NCBI GenBank assembly: GCA_043553855.1
Contig: CP121336.1
Location: 2,790,001 to 2,854,000 of the forward strand
Length of the DNA stretch: 64,000 nt
Reading direction: 5' to 3'
Source: JAUIAS01 sp030425395
GTDB lineage: Bacteria; Pseudomonadota; Alphaproteobacteria; Rhodobacterales; Rhodobacteraceae
Shown one piece after another: positions 41,595-49,088 of this stretch. The first letter of the stretch is position 1, and every line of letters begins with the position of its first letter. The translations under genes were made by a program, and so were the position numbers. The notes below the pieces were generated by a model. That model was not told the DNA's origin. It made no database searches and saw only the letters and a list, made by a program, of their open reading frames with translations.

Positions 41595-41605
41595 CTCTTG
41601 CCCTC

Positions 41606-42946
41606 TTAGCTGTCCATGAGCCGTTTTTGATCTTCACGCATCGCGAAAATGTCCAGATCATCGACGATATCGACATCATCCAGCGTCACGATCTGATCGC
41701 GTTTTATGTCACGTTTGAGCCGGACGTGATGGGCCAATCCGATGGGCAGCGCGTTTTCCGCCACGGACCGCGCCGCCGGAATGGCCTTGGCCCAGACCTT
41801 GAAGCCGCCTTCGCCGTCCAGATAGTCGCCAGCCACGAAATCGCCCTTGGCCGTGGCCACCGCATCGGCACGCCAGCGACTCGACGTTCCGGTCGGCTCT
41901 CCGCGCAGCACCGCCGAAAGGACGGATACCGAGGTCTCAAGCCCGATCAGGTGAAACGGGCGCCACATCGACCCGTACCAGCCGCTCTTGTCGGTCAGCA
42001 GGCCATATTGCTGGAAACAGGCGCGGGTATAGGCATCGGGGGCGCGAAAGGTCACGAACATGCCGTATTGAATGTTGTTCATCACCACGCGCCCGTCCGG
42101 TTCGCGGCTGGCGGCGATGTCCACGATCCCGGGTTTTTCAAGCTGCCCGCCCTCGGAACGCGGCTTGAACACCTCGGCCAGATCCTGAAGCCCGGACGGA
42201 GGAAAGGCCAACCCGTCGCCGGGGCAATCCAGTCCCGTTGCGTTGGCAACAGCCGCCATTTCGATGGCCGCCTTGGTGCCATCGGTAAAGGAATTGTACA
42301 TCTTGGGGTTAAAGTCCCCGGCGGCCACCTCTTCGTCGCTCCAGCCGAAATATCCCCAGACCGTGTCCGGCGTGGAATAGCGATAGCTGGGGCAGAAATT
42401 CATCCCCTTGCCCGCCGCCACCAGTTCAAAGCCGCTGGCATGAACCCAATCCACCAGCTCGCAGATCGCGGCGGGCTGATCTCCATAGGCCATGGAATAC
42501 ACGACCCCCTGCGCCCGCGCGCGTTCGGCGATGACCGGACCGGCCAGAACATCGGCTTCGACATTGACCATCACGACATGCTTGCCCCCGTCAATGGCCG
42601 CCAAAGCGTGGCGGATACCGGCGATCGGATGGCCGGTGGCTTCGATGATGCAGTCGATGCCCTCAAACGCACATAGAGCTGCCGCGTCTTCGGTAATATG
42701 GGTCGTGCCGTCCTCAAATGCCTGCGACAGGGACGCGGCCCCATAGCGGCCTTCCGCCCAGTGCACACGGGCCAGAGAGTCCCGCGCCTTGGCCGGATCA
42801 AGATCGGCGATGCCGACGACGTGATAGCCTTCGATATGCTTGGCCTGTGCCAGTATCATCGAGCCGAACTTGCCCGCCCCGATCAGCCCGACCCGAACGG
42901 GTTGCCCCTTGGCCGCGCGGGCGGCAAGCATGGTGGATAGGTTCAT
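41606..42946 (-). CDS. SAF-domain NAD(P)-dependent oxidoreductase (homoserine-dehydrogenase-like, COG4091 type)
   Basis: This 446-residue protein has an N-terminal Rossmann domain (RVGLIGAGKFGSMILAQAKH, residues about 18-37), a middle catalytic domain and a C-terminal SAF-like segment (LPIGLAHHVRLKRDIKRDQI, VTLDDVDIVDD). This combination is typical of predicted homoserine-dehydrogenase-like proteins in sugar and polyol loci. I use ATG 42946, with GGAG about 8 nt upstream, not 42976. The stop lies 11 nt before the transketolase start, so both form one operon. Real homoserine dehydrogenase activity is unlikely in this context; a branched or C4-C5 sugar (acid) is more plausible. Confidence 0.82.
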   Translation of the reverse strand: MNLSTMLAARAAKGQPVRVGLIGAGKFGSMILAQAKHIEGYHVVGIADLDPAKARDSLARVHWAEGRYGAASLSQAFEDGTTHITEDAAALCAFEGIDCIIEATGHPIAGIRHALAAIDGGKHVVMVNVEADVLAGPVIAERARAQGVVYSMAYGDQPAAICELVDWVHASGFELVAAGKGMNFCPSYRYSTPDTVWGYFGWSDEEVAAGDFNPKMYNSFTDGTKAAIEMAAVANATGLDCPGDGLAFPPSGLQDLAEVFKPRSEGGQLEKPGIVDIAASREPDGRVVMNNIQYGMFVTFRAPDAYTRACFQQYGLLTDKSGWYGSMWRPFHLIGLETSVSVLSAVLRGEPTGTSSRWRADAVATAKGDFVAGDYLDGEGGFKVWAKAIPAARSVAENALPIGLAHHVRLKRDIKRDQIVTLDDVDIVDDLDIFAMREDQKRLMDS

Positions 42947-42994
42947 ATCGGCGCTCCAATTCCAATGGTCCTTCATTTGATACCCACGGGACGG

Positions 42995-43042
42995 GATGGA
43001 AAACCATCACGAAATTGCGGACAAATCTTAAGCTTGGCTTAA
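42995..43042. promoter_or_regulatory. Inverted repeats in the divergent sugar-locus promoter
   Basis: Two small palindromes lie between the divergent operons: GATGG-AAAA-CCATC (42995-43008) and TTAAGC-TTG-GCTTAA (43028-43042). They are candidate operators for coordinate control of both transketolase operons. The regulator is not adjacent. Confidence 0.45.
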
Positions 43043-43141
43043 CGATTGTTCACGAATTCGCGCTTGTCTTGTGGCGGTGGAACGGGTCAGCTTTGGCGCA
43101 TCGGTCCTTTGCGGGATCGTCAGGCCAGAGGGAGGGGTTGC

Positions 43142-43993
43142 GTGCCGACAGGAACCGAACACCACGGATCGAACGTCAGCCTCGCGCGGCGTGCATGGGC
43201 GATCCGGCGCAACGCGCTGCGCATGGGCGAGGTGCAGGGCCAAGGCTATATCGGCCAGGCGCTGGGCATCGCGGATGTGCTCGCAGTCAGCTATTTTCAC
43301 GCGATGACCTATCGCGCGGGCGATCCCGAATGGGAAGGCCGCGACAGGTTCTATCTGTCGATCGGGCATTATGCCATCGCGCTCTATGCGGCGTTGATCG
43401 AAGCGGGCGTGCTGCCCGAGGATGAAATTCCCACCTACGGCATGGATGACAGCCGGATGCCAATGTCGGGCATGGCCGCCTATACACCGGGGATGGAAAT
43501 CACCGGCGGATCGCTGGGTCACGGGCTGGGTATTGCCGTTGGCGCTGCGCTGGCCCTTAAGCGCAAGGACAACCCGGCCTTTGTCTACAACATGCTGTCG
43601 GATGGAGAGCTGGGCGAGGGATCAACATGGGAAGCGGTCATGTCCGCCGTGCAGTGGAAGCTCGATAACCTGATTGCCATCGTGGATTTCAACAACCAGC
43701 AGGCCGACGGCCCCACCCGCGATGCTCTGGCCGTGGGGTCAGAGGCCCCGAAATGGGCGGCCTTCGGATGGTATGCCCAAGAGGTGGACGGCAACGATCT
43801 GGCCGCGGTGGTGGACGCCTTTGACAAGGCCCGGAACCATACCGGCACCTGCCCGCGCGTGATCATCTGCAACACGCGGATGTGCAAGGGCATCCCGTTT
43901 CTGGAAGACCGTGAAACCACGCATTTCATCCGGGTCGAGCCGGATGAATGGGCCAAGGCCCTGACCCTTCTGGACGAGGAGAAACCGCTGTGA
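43142..43993 (+). CDS. Transketolase, N-terminal subunit (split enzyme)
   Basis: This 283-residue subunit carries the pyrophosphate-binding half of a two-subunit transketolase. Motifs seen are GQGYIGQALGIADVLAVSYF, DRFYLSIGHYAIALYAALIE, GSLGHGLGIAVGAALA, the cofactor motif SDGELGEGSTWEAVM with FNNQQADG, and CKGIPFLEDRETTHF. The GTG at 43142 has a purine-rich GAGGGAGGGG upstream and gives the usual subunit length. Its stop overlaps the GTG of the C-terminal subunit (GTGA). Split transketolases are known from polyol and sulfosugar pathways. Confidence 0.9.
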   Translation: MPTGTEHHGSNVSLARRAWAIRRNALRMGEVQGQGYIGQALGIADVLAVSYFHAMTYRAGDPEWEGRDRFYLSIGHYAIALYAALIEAGVLPEDEIPTYGMDDSRMPMSGMAAYTPGMEITGGSLGHGLGIAVGAALALKRKDNPAFVYNMLSDGELGEGSTWEAVMSAVQWKLDNLIAIVDFNNQQADGPTRDALAVGSEAPKWAAFGWYAQEVDGNDLAAVVDAFDKARNHTGTCPRVIICNTRMCKGIPFLEDRETTHFIRVEPDEWAKALTLLDEEKPL

Positions 43994-45030
43994 CCATCCC
44001 CGCCCATTCCCGCCGCAAATCCAAGTATCAGCCCCGCGCCGTGCCCGAGATCAGACGCGCCACCTCGGCGATGATCGCATCGCTGGATGCCGAAGGCCGC
44101 GACACGATCGCGGCCCCCTTTGGCCACGCCCTTGCCGATCTGGCACGCACCCGCGACGATATCGTCGGACTGTCTGCGGATTTGTCGAAATACACCGATC
44201 TGCACATCTTTGCTCAGGCGCATCCCGACCGGTTCTACCAGATGGGCATGGCCGAGGCGCTCTTGATGTCCGCCGCGGCAGGCATGGCACGCGAAGGTTT
44301 CACCCCCTTTGCCACGACCTATGCGGTGTTTGCCGCGCGCCGCGCCTATGACTTTATCGCGATGGCCATCGCCGAGGAAAACCTGCCGGTCAAGATTTGC
44401 TGCGCGCTGCCGGGGCTGACTACGGGATACGGTCCCAGCCATCAGGCGACCGAGGATCTGGCCATCATGCGGGGGATGCCCAATCTCACCGTGATCGACC
44501 CGTGCTGCGCGGTCGAGATTGATCAGGCAACCCGAGTGATCGCCGACACGCCCGGTCCGGTCTACATGCGTCTTTTGCGCGGTCAGGTGCCGAACGTTCT
44601 GGGCGAATACGGATATGAATTCAAACTGGGCAAGGCGCAGACGATCCGCGACGGTGGCGACGTTCTGTTCATTTCGTCCGGGATCATGACCATGCGGGTG
44701 CTGGACGCGGCGGCGCGGTTGGCGACCGACGGGATTTCCTGCGCGGTGCTGCATTCCCCCACCATCAAACCGCTGGACGCCGAAACCATCATAGACCAAG
44801 CGCGAAAGGGCGGGCGGCTGGTGATCACGGCAGAAAACCATTCGGTGACCGGCGGTCTTGGCGAAGCGGTGGCCGGGGCGCTGATGCGGGCGGGCGCGCA
44901 TGTCCCGTTCCGGCAGATCGGTCTACCGGACGAATTTCTGGACGCAGGCGCGCTGCCCACGCTGCACGACCAATACGGGCTGACGGTGGATGCCATCGCC
45001 GCGCGGGTCAAAACCTGGCTGGAGGCATGA
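43990..45030 (+). CDS. Transketolase, C-terminal subunit (split enzyme)
   Basis: This 346-residue subunit supplies the Pyr and C-terminal domains. The catalytic Glu lies in YQMGMAEALLMSAAAGMARE. The conserved TTYAVFAARRAYDFI, GLTTGYGPSHQATEDLAIMR and GRLVITAENHSVTGGLGEAV are visible. It starts at GTG 43990, overlapping the previous stop by 4 nt, and ends by overlapping the next gene by 4 nt (ATGA). The three genes are thus tightly coupled. The N-terminal 30 residues before the core (HSRRKSKYQPRAVPEIRRAT) are basic. Confidence 0.9.
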   Translation: MTIPAHSRRKSKYQPRAVPEIRRATSAMIASLDAEGRDTIAAPFGHALADLARTRDDIVGLSADLSKYTDLHIFAQAHPDRFYQMGMAEALLMSAAAGMAREGFTPFATTYAVFAARRAYDFIAMAIAEENLPVKICCALPGLTTGYGPSHQATEDLAIMRGMPNLTVIDPCCAVEIDQATRVIADTPGPVYMRLLRGQVPNVLGEYGYEFKLGKAQTIRDGGDVLFISSGIMTMRVLDAAARLATDGISCAVLHSPTIKPLDAETIIDQARKGGRLVITAENHSVTGGLGEAVAGALMRAGAHVPFRQIGLPDEFLDAGALPTLHDQYGLTVDAIAARVKTWLEA

Positions 45031-45929
45031 CGATGACAGAACAAACCGCCCTGATCGGGCTTGGCAACATGGGGCGCGGTATGGCGCGAAACATGCTGGG
45101 CGCGGGCATTGCGCTGCGCGGGTCCGATATTTCGGAGACCGCGCGCGATGGATTTGCCGCAGATGGCGGTCGCGCGTTCGACACCGCGCGCGCCGCCGCG
45201 TCGGGCTGCGATCTGGTGATCGTGATGGTCCAGAACGCCGCGCAGGCAGAGACCGTCCTGTTTACGGCAGGCGTGGCCGACGCGATGGCGGATGGCGGCA
45301 CCGTGATGCTGTGTTCCACAGTCGCCCCGTCCGAGGCCCGCGCGCTGGCGGACAGGTTGGCCGAGACCGGACACCTGATGCTAGATGCGCCTGTATCGGG
45401 TGGCCAGAAGGGGGCGGATGCGGGCACCCTTACGGTGATGGCCTCCGGGCCTGACGCGGCATTCGCCCGCGCCCAAGCGGCGTTGCAGGCCATCGGCGGC
45501 AAGGTTCTCAACCTCGGGGCAGAAGCGGGCATCGGGGCGACCTACAAGGTCGTGCATCAACTGGCGGCGGGCGTTCACCTTGCCGCCGCCGCCGAGATGA
45601 TGGCGCTGGGCGTCAGCGCGGGATGCGACGCAGAGACCCTGTTTGATATCGTGACAAGCTCGGCAGGCCAGAGCTGGATGCTCGAGGATCGCGGCCCGCG
45701 TATGATGATGGCGGACCTGCCCGCGGCCTCGACAGTGGATATCTTTGTCAAGGACGTCGGGCTGGTGCTGCAGACCGGGCGCGATGTGGGGCTGCCCCTG
45801 CCGTTGTCCTCGGCCGCGTTCCAGATGTTCCAGACGGCCTCGGCGATGGGCCTCGGCACTGCCGACGACAGCCGCGTGGTCGCCGCTTATGAGGCACTGA
45901 CAGGCAAACCCGTTCACAAGCAAGCATGA
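45027..45929 (+). CDS. L-threonate-dehydrogenase-like NAD(P)-dependent oxidoreductase (beta-hydroxyacid family)
   Basis: This 300-residue dehydrogenase belongs to the 3-hydroxyisobutyrate dehydrogenase superfamily. The Rossmann motif ALIGLGNMGRGMARNMLGAG lies at about residues 8-27. VQNAAQAETVLFTAG is typical of the LtnD (L-threonate 2-dehydrogenase) branch. Substrate loop DAPVSGGQKGADAGTLTVMA and catalytic region GATYKVVHQLAAG follow. Note HQ replaces the usual NN after the catalytic lysine. It is translationally coupled to the split transketolase. No DUF1537 kinase or OtnC/OtnI, the usual partners in tetronate breakdown, is present. Confidence 0.85.
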   Translation: MTMTEQTALIGLGNMGRGMARNMLGAGIALRGSDISETARDGFAADGGRAFDTARAAASGCDLVIVMVQNAAQAETVLFTAGVADAMADGGTVMLCSTVAPSEARALADRLAETGHLMLDAPVSGGQKGADAGTLTVMASGPDAAFARAQAALQAIGGKVLNLGAEAGIGATYKVVHQLAAGVHLAAAAEMMALGVSAGCDAETLFDIVTSSAGQSWMLEDRGPRMMMADLPAASTVDIFVKDVGLVLQTGRDVGLPLPLSSAAFQMFQTASAMGLGTADDSRVVAAYEALTGKPVHKQA

Positions 45930-45971
45930 CAACAGACCATTTCCGGGGCCAGTCCCGGACAGGAGACACAT

Positions 45972-46724
45972 ATGGAACTTCTCAAAGGACAGGTGGCGAT
46001 CATCACCGGTGCCGCCAGCCCGCGCGGATTGGGCAAGGCGACGGCGCAGATGTTTGCCGAACACGGCGCGCGCGTGGTCATTCTGGATCTGGACGAGGCC
46101 GCCGCACAGGACGCCGCCAGCGATCTGGGGGAGGGCCACTTTGGCTGGGCCTGTGACGTGACCGCCAAGACAGAATGCGACGCCGCCGTCACAGCGGTGC
46201 TCGAGGCATTTGGGCAGGTGGATATTCTGGTCAACAACGCGGGCATTACCCAACCGCTCAAGATCATGGAGATCTCTCACGAAAACTATGATGCGGTTCT
46301 GGATGTGAACCTGCTGGGCACGCTGAACATGTCTCAGGCGGTGATCCCTTACATGCGCCAGCGCAGGACCGGCAAAATCGTCAACATGTCCTCGGTGTCG
46401 GCTCAGCGGGGGGGCGGTATCTTTGGCGGGCCGCATTATTCGGCGGCCAAAGCAGGGATTTTGGGCCTGACCAAGGCGATGGCCCGCGAACTGGCCCCCG
46501 ACGGCATCCGCGCCAATGCGATCTGTCCGGGGTTCATTGCCACCGATATCACAGCGGGCAAGCTGACGCCGGAAATGAAGGTGCAAATCCTCGAAGGCAT
46601 CCCGATGGGCCGCGCGGGCGAGGCGTCGGACGTGGCGGGATGCGCGCTGTTTCTGGCGTCGGACCTGTCGGCCTATGTCACCGGTTCAGAGGTGGACGTG
46701 AACGGCGGGTCGCTGATCCATTAA
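45972..46724 (+). CDS. SDR-family oxidoreductase
   Basis: This 250-residue short-chain dehydrogenase has cofactor loop TGAASPRGLGKA, structural NNAG (VDILVNNAGITQP), catalytic S in VNMSSVSAQRGG and Y-x3-K in HYSAAKAGILGLTKAMA. The C-terminal DVNGGSLIH is typical. It lies 42 nt after the threonate-dehydrogenase-like gene with GGAGACAC upstream and closes the operon. It probably oxidises or reduces a carbonyl of the same pathway. Confidence 0.9.
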   Translation: MELLKGQVAIITGAASPRGLGKATAQMFAEHGARVVILDLDEAAAQDAASDLGEGHFGWACDVTAKTECDAAVTAVLEAFGQVDILVNNAGITQPLKIMEISHENYDAVLDVNLLGTLNMSQAVIPYMRQRRTGKIVNMSSVSAQRGGGIFGGPHYSAAKAGILGLTKAMARELAPDGIRANAICPGFIATDITAGKLTPEMKVQILEGIPMGRAGEASDVAGCALFLASDLSAYVTGSEVDVNGGSLIH

Positions 46725-47036
46725 CCTGTCGGCATCACGATCCGGAGCGCACACTGCAACGCCCGCAGCCTTTCCCCCGCATTAACCTTGCGGCGGCACC
46801 TTCGCCCGCGTTGCAACACAAGGCCGGGTCTGGCACCCCGGCCGCAGGAAATGGATGCGTGTTGACACCGCGCAGACCTCTGAACGGTTCAGACCCCGGA
46901 TTGACACCCGGTCCACCTTCCGAATTGGCGGCCGCCACTTTTAACGCGCCTTTACAAACGAAACACATGAACCCGGCGGGCCAAGAGCGGCCCCGACCGG
47001 GCAAAACGGCTGTGCGGTGGGGGGGATTTCCAGCCT
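46725..47036. other. Intergenic region before the toxin/immunity island
   Basis: Three hundred nucleotides lie between the SDR stop and the first long direct repeat. I see no gene. A short hairpin (CCGCA...TGCGG) at about 46778-46794 may terminate the SDR operon. The frame at 46640-47224 is a shadow. Confidence 0.4.
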
Positions 47037-47579
47037 ATGGATTACGCGCGCGAAACAGCCGCGAAGCGGCCCGCGTATCGCCGACGCGCCCCCTCGCGGC
47101 GGCGATTTGGCTGGTGGTGTGCGCCGAAGTTAGGTCAGAGGTGCTTGGCGAAGATAAAGCGCCCCGAACCAACGTCAGATCGCCCCCGCACGCGTCGGCT
47201 GGGCGGGCGTTGGAACCGCTATGAGGCAAGGCCGCCAAACGCAGGCAAACCCGTTAAACGCGCCCTCATCGTCGGCCTCGCCTCCCGCCTCGAAGACCGC
47301 GACACCCGATCAAAATGGGATTGGGTCACGCTGGCAGCAGGGATGGCCGTGGCGGCGTTGTTGGCGGGCGGCGGGGCCGTATATTTTTCAAAACAGCAAC
47401 TGGATACCGCAAACTTCCAAGACGCAATCCGCCTCATCCAGAACGACGACCGCAACTATTGGTGCGGAACCGCAGCACAAGCTCCCGTCATCACAGATCG
47501 CGAAGGCCTCTCATATTGCGCGGTTCAGATGCCAAATTATGTGACACCAGAGGAAGGCGGGGAAGCTGCGTCTGAATAA
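47037..47579 (+). CDS. Hypothetical small membrane protein, 5' end within the long repeat
   Basis: The open frame is 180 codons. The last 90 residues look real: a single membrane helix (WVTLAAGMAVAALLAGGGAV) followed by a short soluble tail with two cysteines (DDRNYWCGTAAQ, EGLSYCAVQMPNY). The first 65 codons are simply the direct repeat read through, arginine-rich and unlike the rest. No ATG, GTG or TTG occurs between the repeat and the helix, so the native start seems to have been replaced by repeat DNA. ATG 47037 and TTG 47145 are the only options. Function unknown. It faces the SUKH gene tail to tail with no gap. Confidence 0.5.
   Translation: MDYARETAAKRPAYRRRAPSRRRFGWWCAPKLGQRCLAKIKRPEPTSDRPRTRRLGGRWNRYEARPPNAGKPVKRALIVGLASRLEDRDTRSKWDWVTLAAGMAVAALLAGGGAVYFSKQQLDTANFQDAIRLIQNDDRNYWCGTAAQAPVITDREGLSYCAVQMPNYVTPEEGGEAASE
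47041..47237. repeat. Long direct repeat, copy 1
   Basis: This 197-bp GC-rich sequence runs from ATTACGCGCGCGAAACAGCC to ATGAGGCAAGGCCGCCA. It recurs at 48741-48933 with a few substitutions and one small gap, same orientation, 1.7 kb apart. It contains no obvious gene. Frame translations resemble short hypothetical proteins I associate with Rhodobacteraceae genomes, so it may be a dispersed family. Confidence 0.88.
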
Positions 47580-48023
47580 TTAAAACCGTATACTACCCTC
47601 TGATAAACCAACAAAAAACGCAAACAAATCGGACGATACCACCTGCTCAACGCCCGGCCCTATCGCAAGGATTTTTGTGTTTGGAGACGCCGCCGTATCA
47701 AGGAAAAAATACACGCCGGTCCCGTCTTCCGTAATAGGAACGTAATTGGGGTTCTCAGCACCTGCCTGTTCCCACTCTCTAAGCTGTTTCGTGACTTCAA
47801 CAACATCTTGCCAGAGCGGTGGATCATTCTTTTCTGGATCAGGTAAACCATAGACTTCAAACCCAGCAAACAAGCCTGATCCAAATCTCGCCAGAAAATC
47901 GCGGTATTGCTTCGGAAACCTGACCTTAAGCTCTGTTTCCGCGGCAAAAATAACGGGCTCAGATATCGGACCAGAGACCTCACCGCTTGCGCACACTTCT
48001 TCAAACTTTTGGTTCACGTCCAT
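47580..48023 (-). CDS. SUKH (SMI1/KNR4) family immunity protein
   Basis: This 147-residue cytoplasmic protein has the SUKH pattern: an acidic N-helix, E-x2-L near FAAETELKVRFPKQYRDFLA, the RFGSGLFAG turn, then YVPITEDGTGVYFFLDT and the late VVSSDLFAFFVGLSEGSI. SUKH proteins neutralise polymorphic-toxin nucleases. I start at ATG 48023 (MDVNQKFEEV); the longer frame adds a basic leader overlapping the toxin gene. It lies 10 nt downstream of the LHH-type toxin fragment on the same strand, the classic toxin-then-immunity order. Confidence 0.88.
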   Translation of the reverse strand: MDVNQKFEEVCASGEVSGPISEPVIFAAETELKVRFPKQYRDFLARFGSGLFAGFEVYGLPDPEKNDPPLWQDVVEVTKQLREWEQAGAENPNYVPITEDGTGVYFFLDTAASPNTKILAIGPGVEQVVSSDLFAFFVGLSEGSIRF

Positions 48024-48033
48024 GAGACTACCC

Positions 48034-48660
48034 TTACTCAGTAATTTGACCTGAGCTGACAAACCCCTGATAGCGCTCTTGCCAGTAAGATTGCGAATAG
48101 TTCGGCTGCCTAACTGGCGAACCTGGCCCCGGTAGGTGCAGAGGCGCACCAGGTGACGGATTGTATCTATTTTGAGAGCGGGTCACTTCGATCATTTGGC
48201 CAGTTTCTCTCCCGACATGGTGCAACTGAAGCGGTTCCCAGTCACCGTTCGCATTACGAACGAAAGGTGCTTGCCCATTCCGCATCCGAGTTATGTTTTG
48301 TGTGCTAAGCTCGATATCTGAACGCTGCACAACCAACTCACCACGATGATGAGTTAAGCTGGTCCAAGTGGTGCTTTCACCAAATGTTGCTTCTGCATTG
48401 CGAAGGAACTGAGCTTCATCGGCATTTCTCGCCTGAATTCCTCTATAATGTCCACTATTTGGAACCCACGTCGCAAACGAATTCGTCCCGACCGAGGCAT
48501 CCAGAGGCCGGACAACGACGCCGGCCAACTCGATTTCTTCGGTTGTGGCAGGGCCGATGTTCTCGAAGGTCCCATCCGGCAGTCTGGTGAACTTGTTGCC
48601 GTAGACACCGATGATCGTGGTGCCGTCGCCGCCGAGATGCCCACCCCCATTGGCCAGCAA
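48034..48660 (-). CDS. Orphan polymorphic-toxin C-terminal fragment, LHH/HNH nuclease type
   Basis: About 208 residues are present from the TTG at 48660; the open frame extends to 48696, where an in-frame TGA blocks it. The start (VHNACDPGDLLANGGG, read upstream of TTG) looks like the junction that precedes a toxin domain in Rhs/CdiA-like proteins. The end has NGDWEPLQLHHVGRETGQMI, the Leu-His-His core of LHH-type HNH nucleases, followed by the HLPGP and YWQERYQGF blocks. No ATG, signal or delivery domain is present, so it is a detached C-terminal tip and may be silent. A SUKH immunity gene follows immediately. Confidence 0.75.
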   Translation of the reverse strand: MLANGGGHLGGDGTTIIGVYGNKFTRLPDGTFENIGPATTEEIELAGVVVRPLDASVGTNSFATWVPNSGHYRGIQARNADEAQFLRNAEATFGESTTWTSLTHHRGELVVQRSDIELSTQNITRMRNGQAPFVRNANGDWEPLQLHHVGRETGQMIEVTRSQNRYNPSPGAPLHLPGPGSPVRQPNYSQSYWQERYQGFVSSGQITE

Positions 48661-48740
48661 ATCCCCCGGATCGCAGGCGTTGTGGACCCAGCCTGATCAT
48701 CGAAACGCTCACGCAATGGGGTGCAGTTCGTCGAGTGCGT

Positions 48741-48933
48741 ATTACGCGGAACAGCCGCGAAGCGGCCCGCGTATCGCCGACGCGCCCCCTCGCGGCGGCG
48801 ATTTGGCTGGTGGTGTGCGCCGAAGTTAGGTCAGAGGTGCTTGACTAAGATAAAGCGCACCGAACCCACGTCAGATCGCCCCCGCGCGCGTCGGCTTGGC
48901 AGACGTTGGGAACGCCATGAGGCAAGGCCGCCA
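48741..48933. repeat. Long direct repeat, copy 2
   Basis: This is the second copy of the 197-bp repeat (here 193 bp), from ATTACGCGGAACAGCC to ATGAGGCAAGGCCGCCA, roughly 90 percent identical to 47041-47237 by eye. The two copies bracket the small membrane protein, the SUKH gene and the toxin fragment. Recombination between them would delete the cassette. Confidence 0.88.
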
Positions 48934-49088
48934 CCAGATCGGACGCCGTCAGATCCGCGGCTTCAACCCAGCCCTTGCCGTGACCAGAAGGACCGCGAAC
49001 AGGCCGATGAGAGACCGCAGGAACCGCATGGGTCCGTTTACCATCCAGCCGCCGCCGGAACAATCGGGGCGTGTTTGGGGCGGGCGGT

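Noticed and set aside
41606..42946. True homoserine dehydrogenase
   Set aside because: The SAF-like C-terminus and the transketolase context do not fit threonine biosynthesis; the homoserine label is only by distant family.
47041..48933. CRISPR-like or attachment-site interpretation of the long repeats
   Set aside because: There are only two copies, each about 195 bp, with no spacers, integrase or tRNA target nearby.
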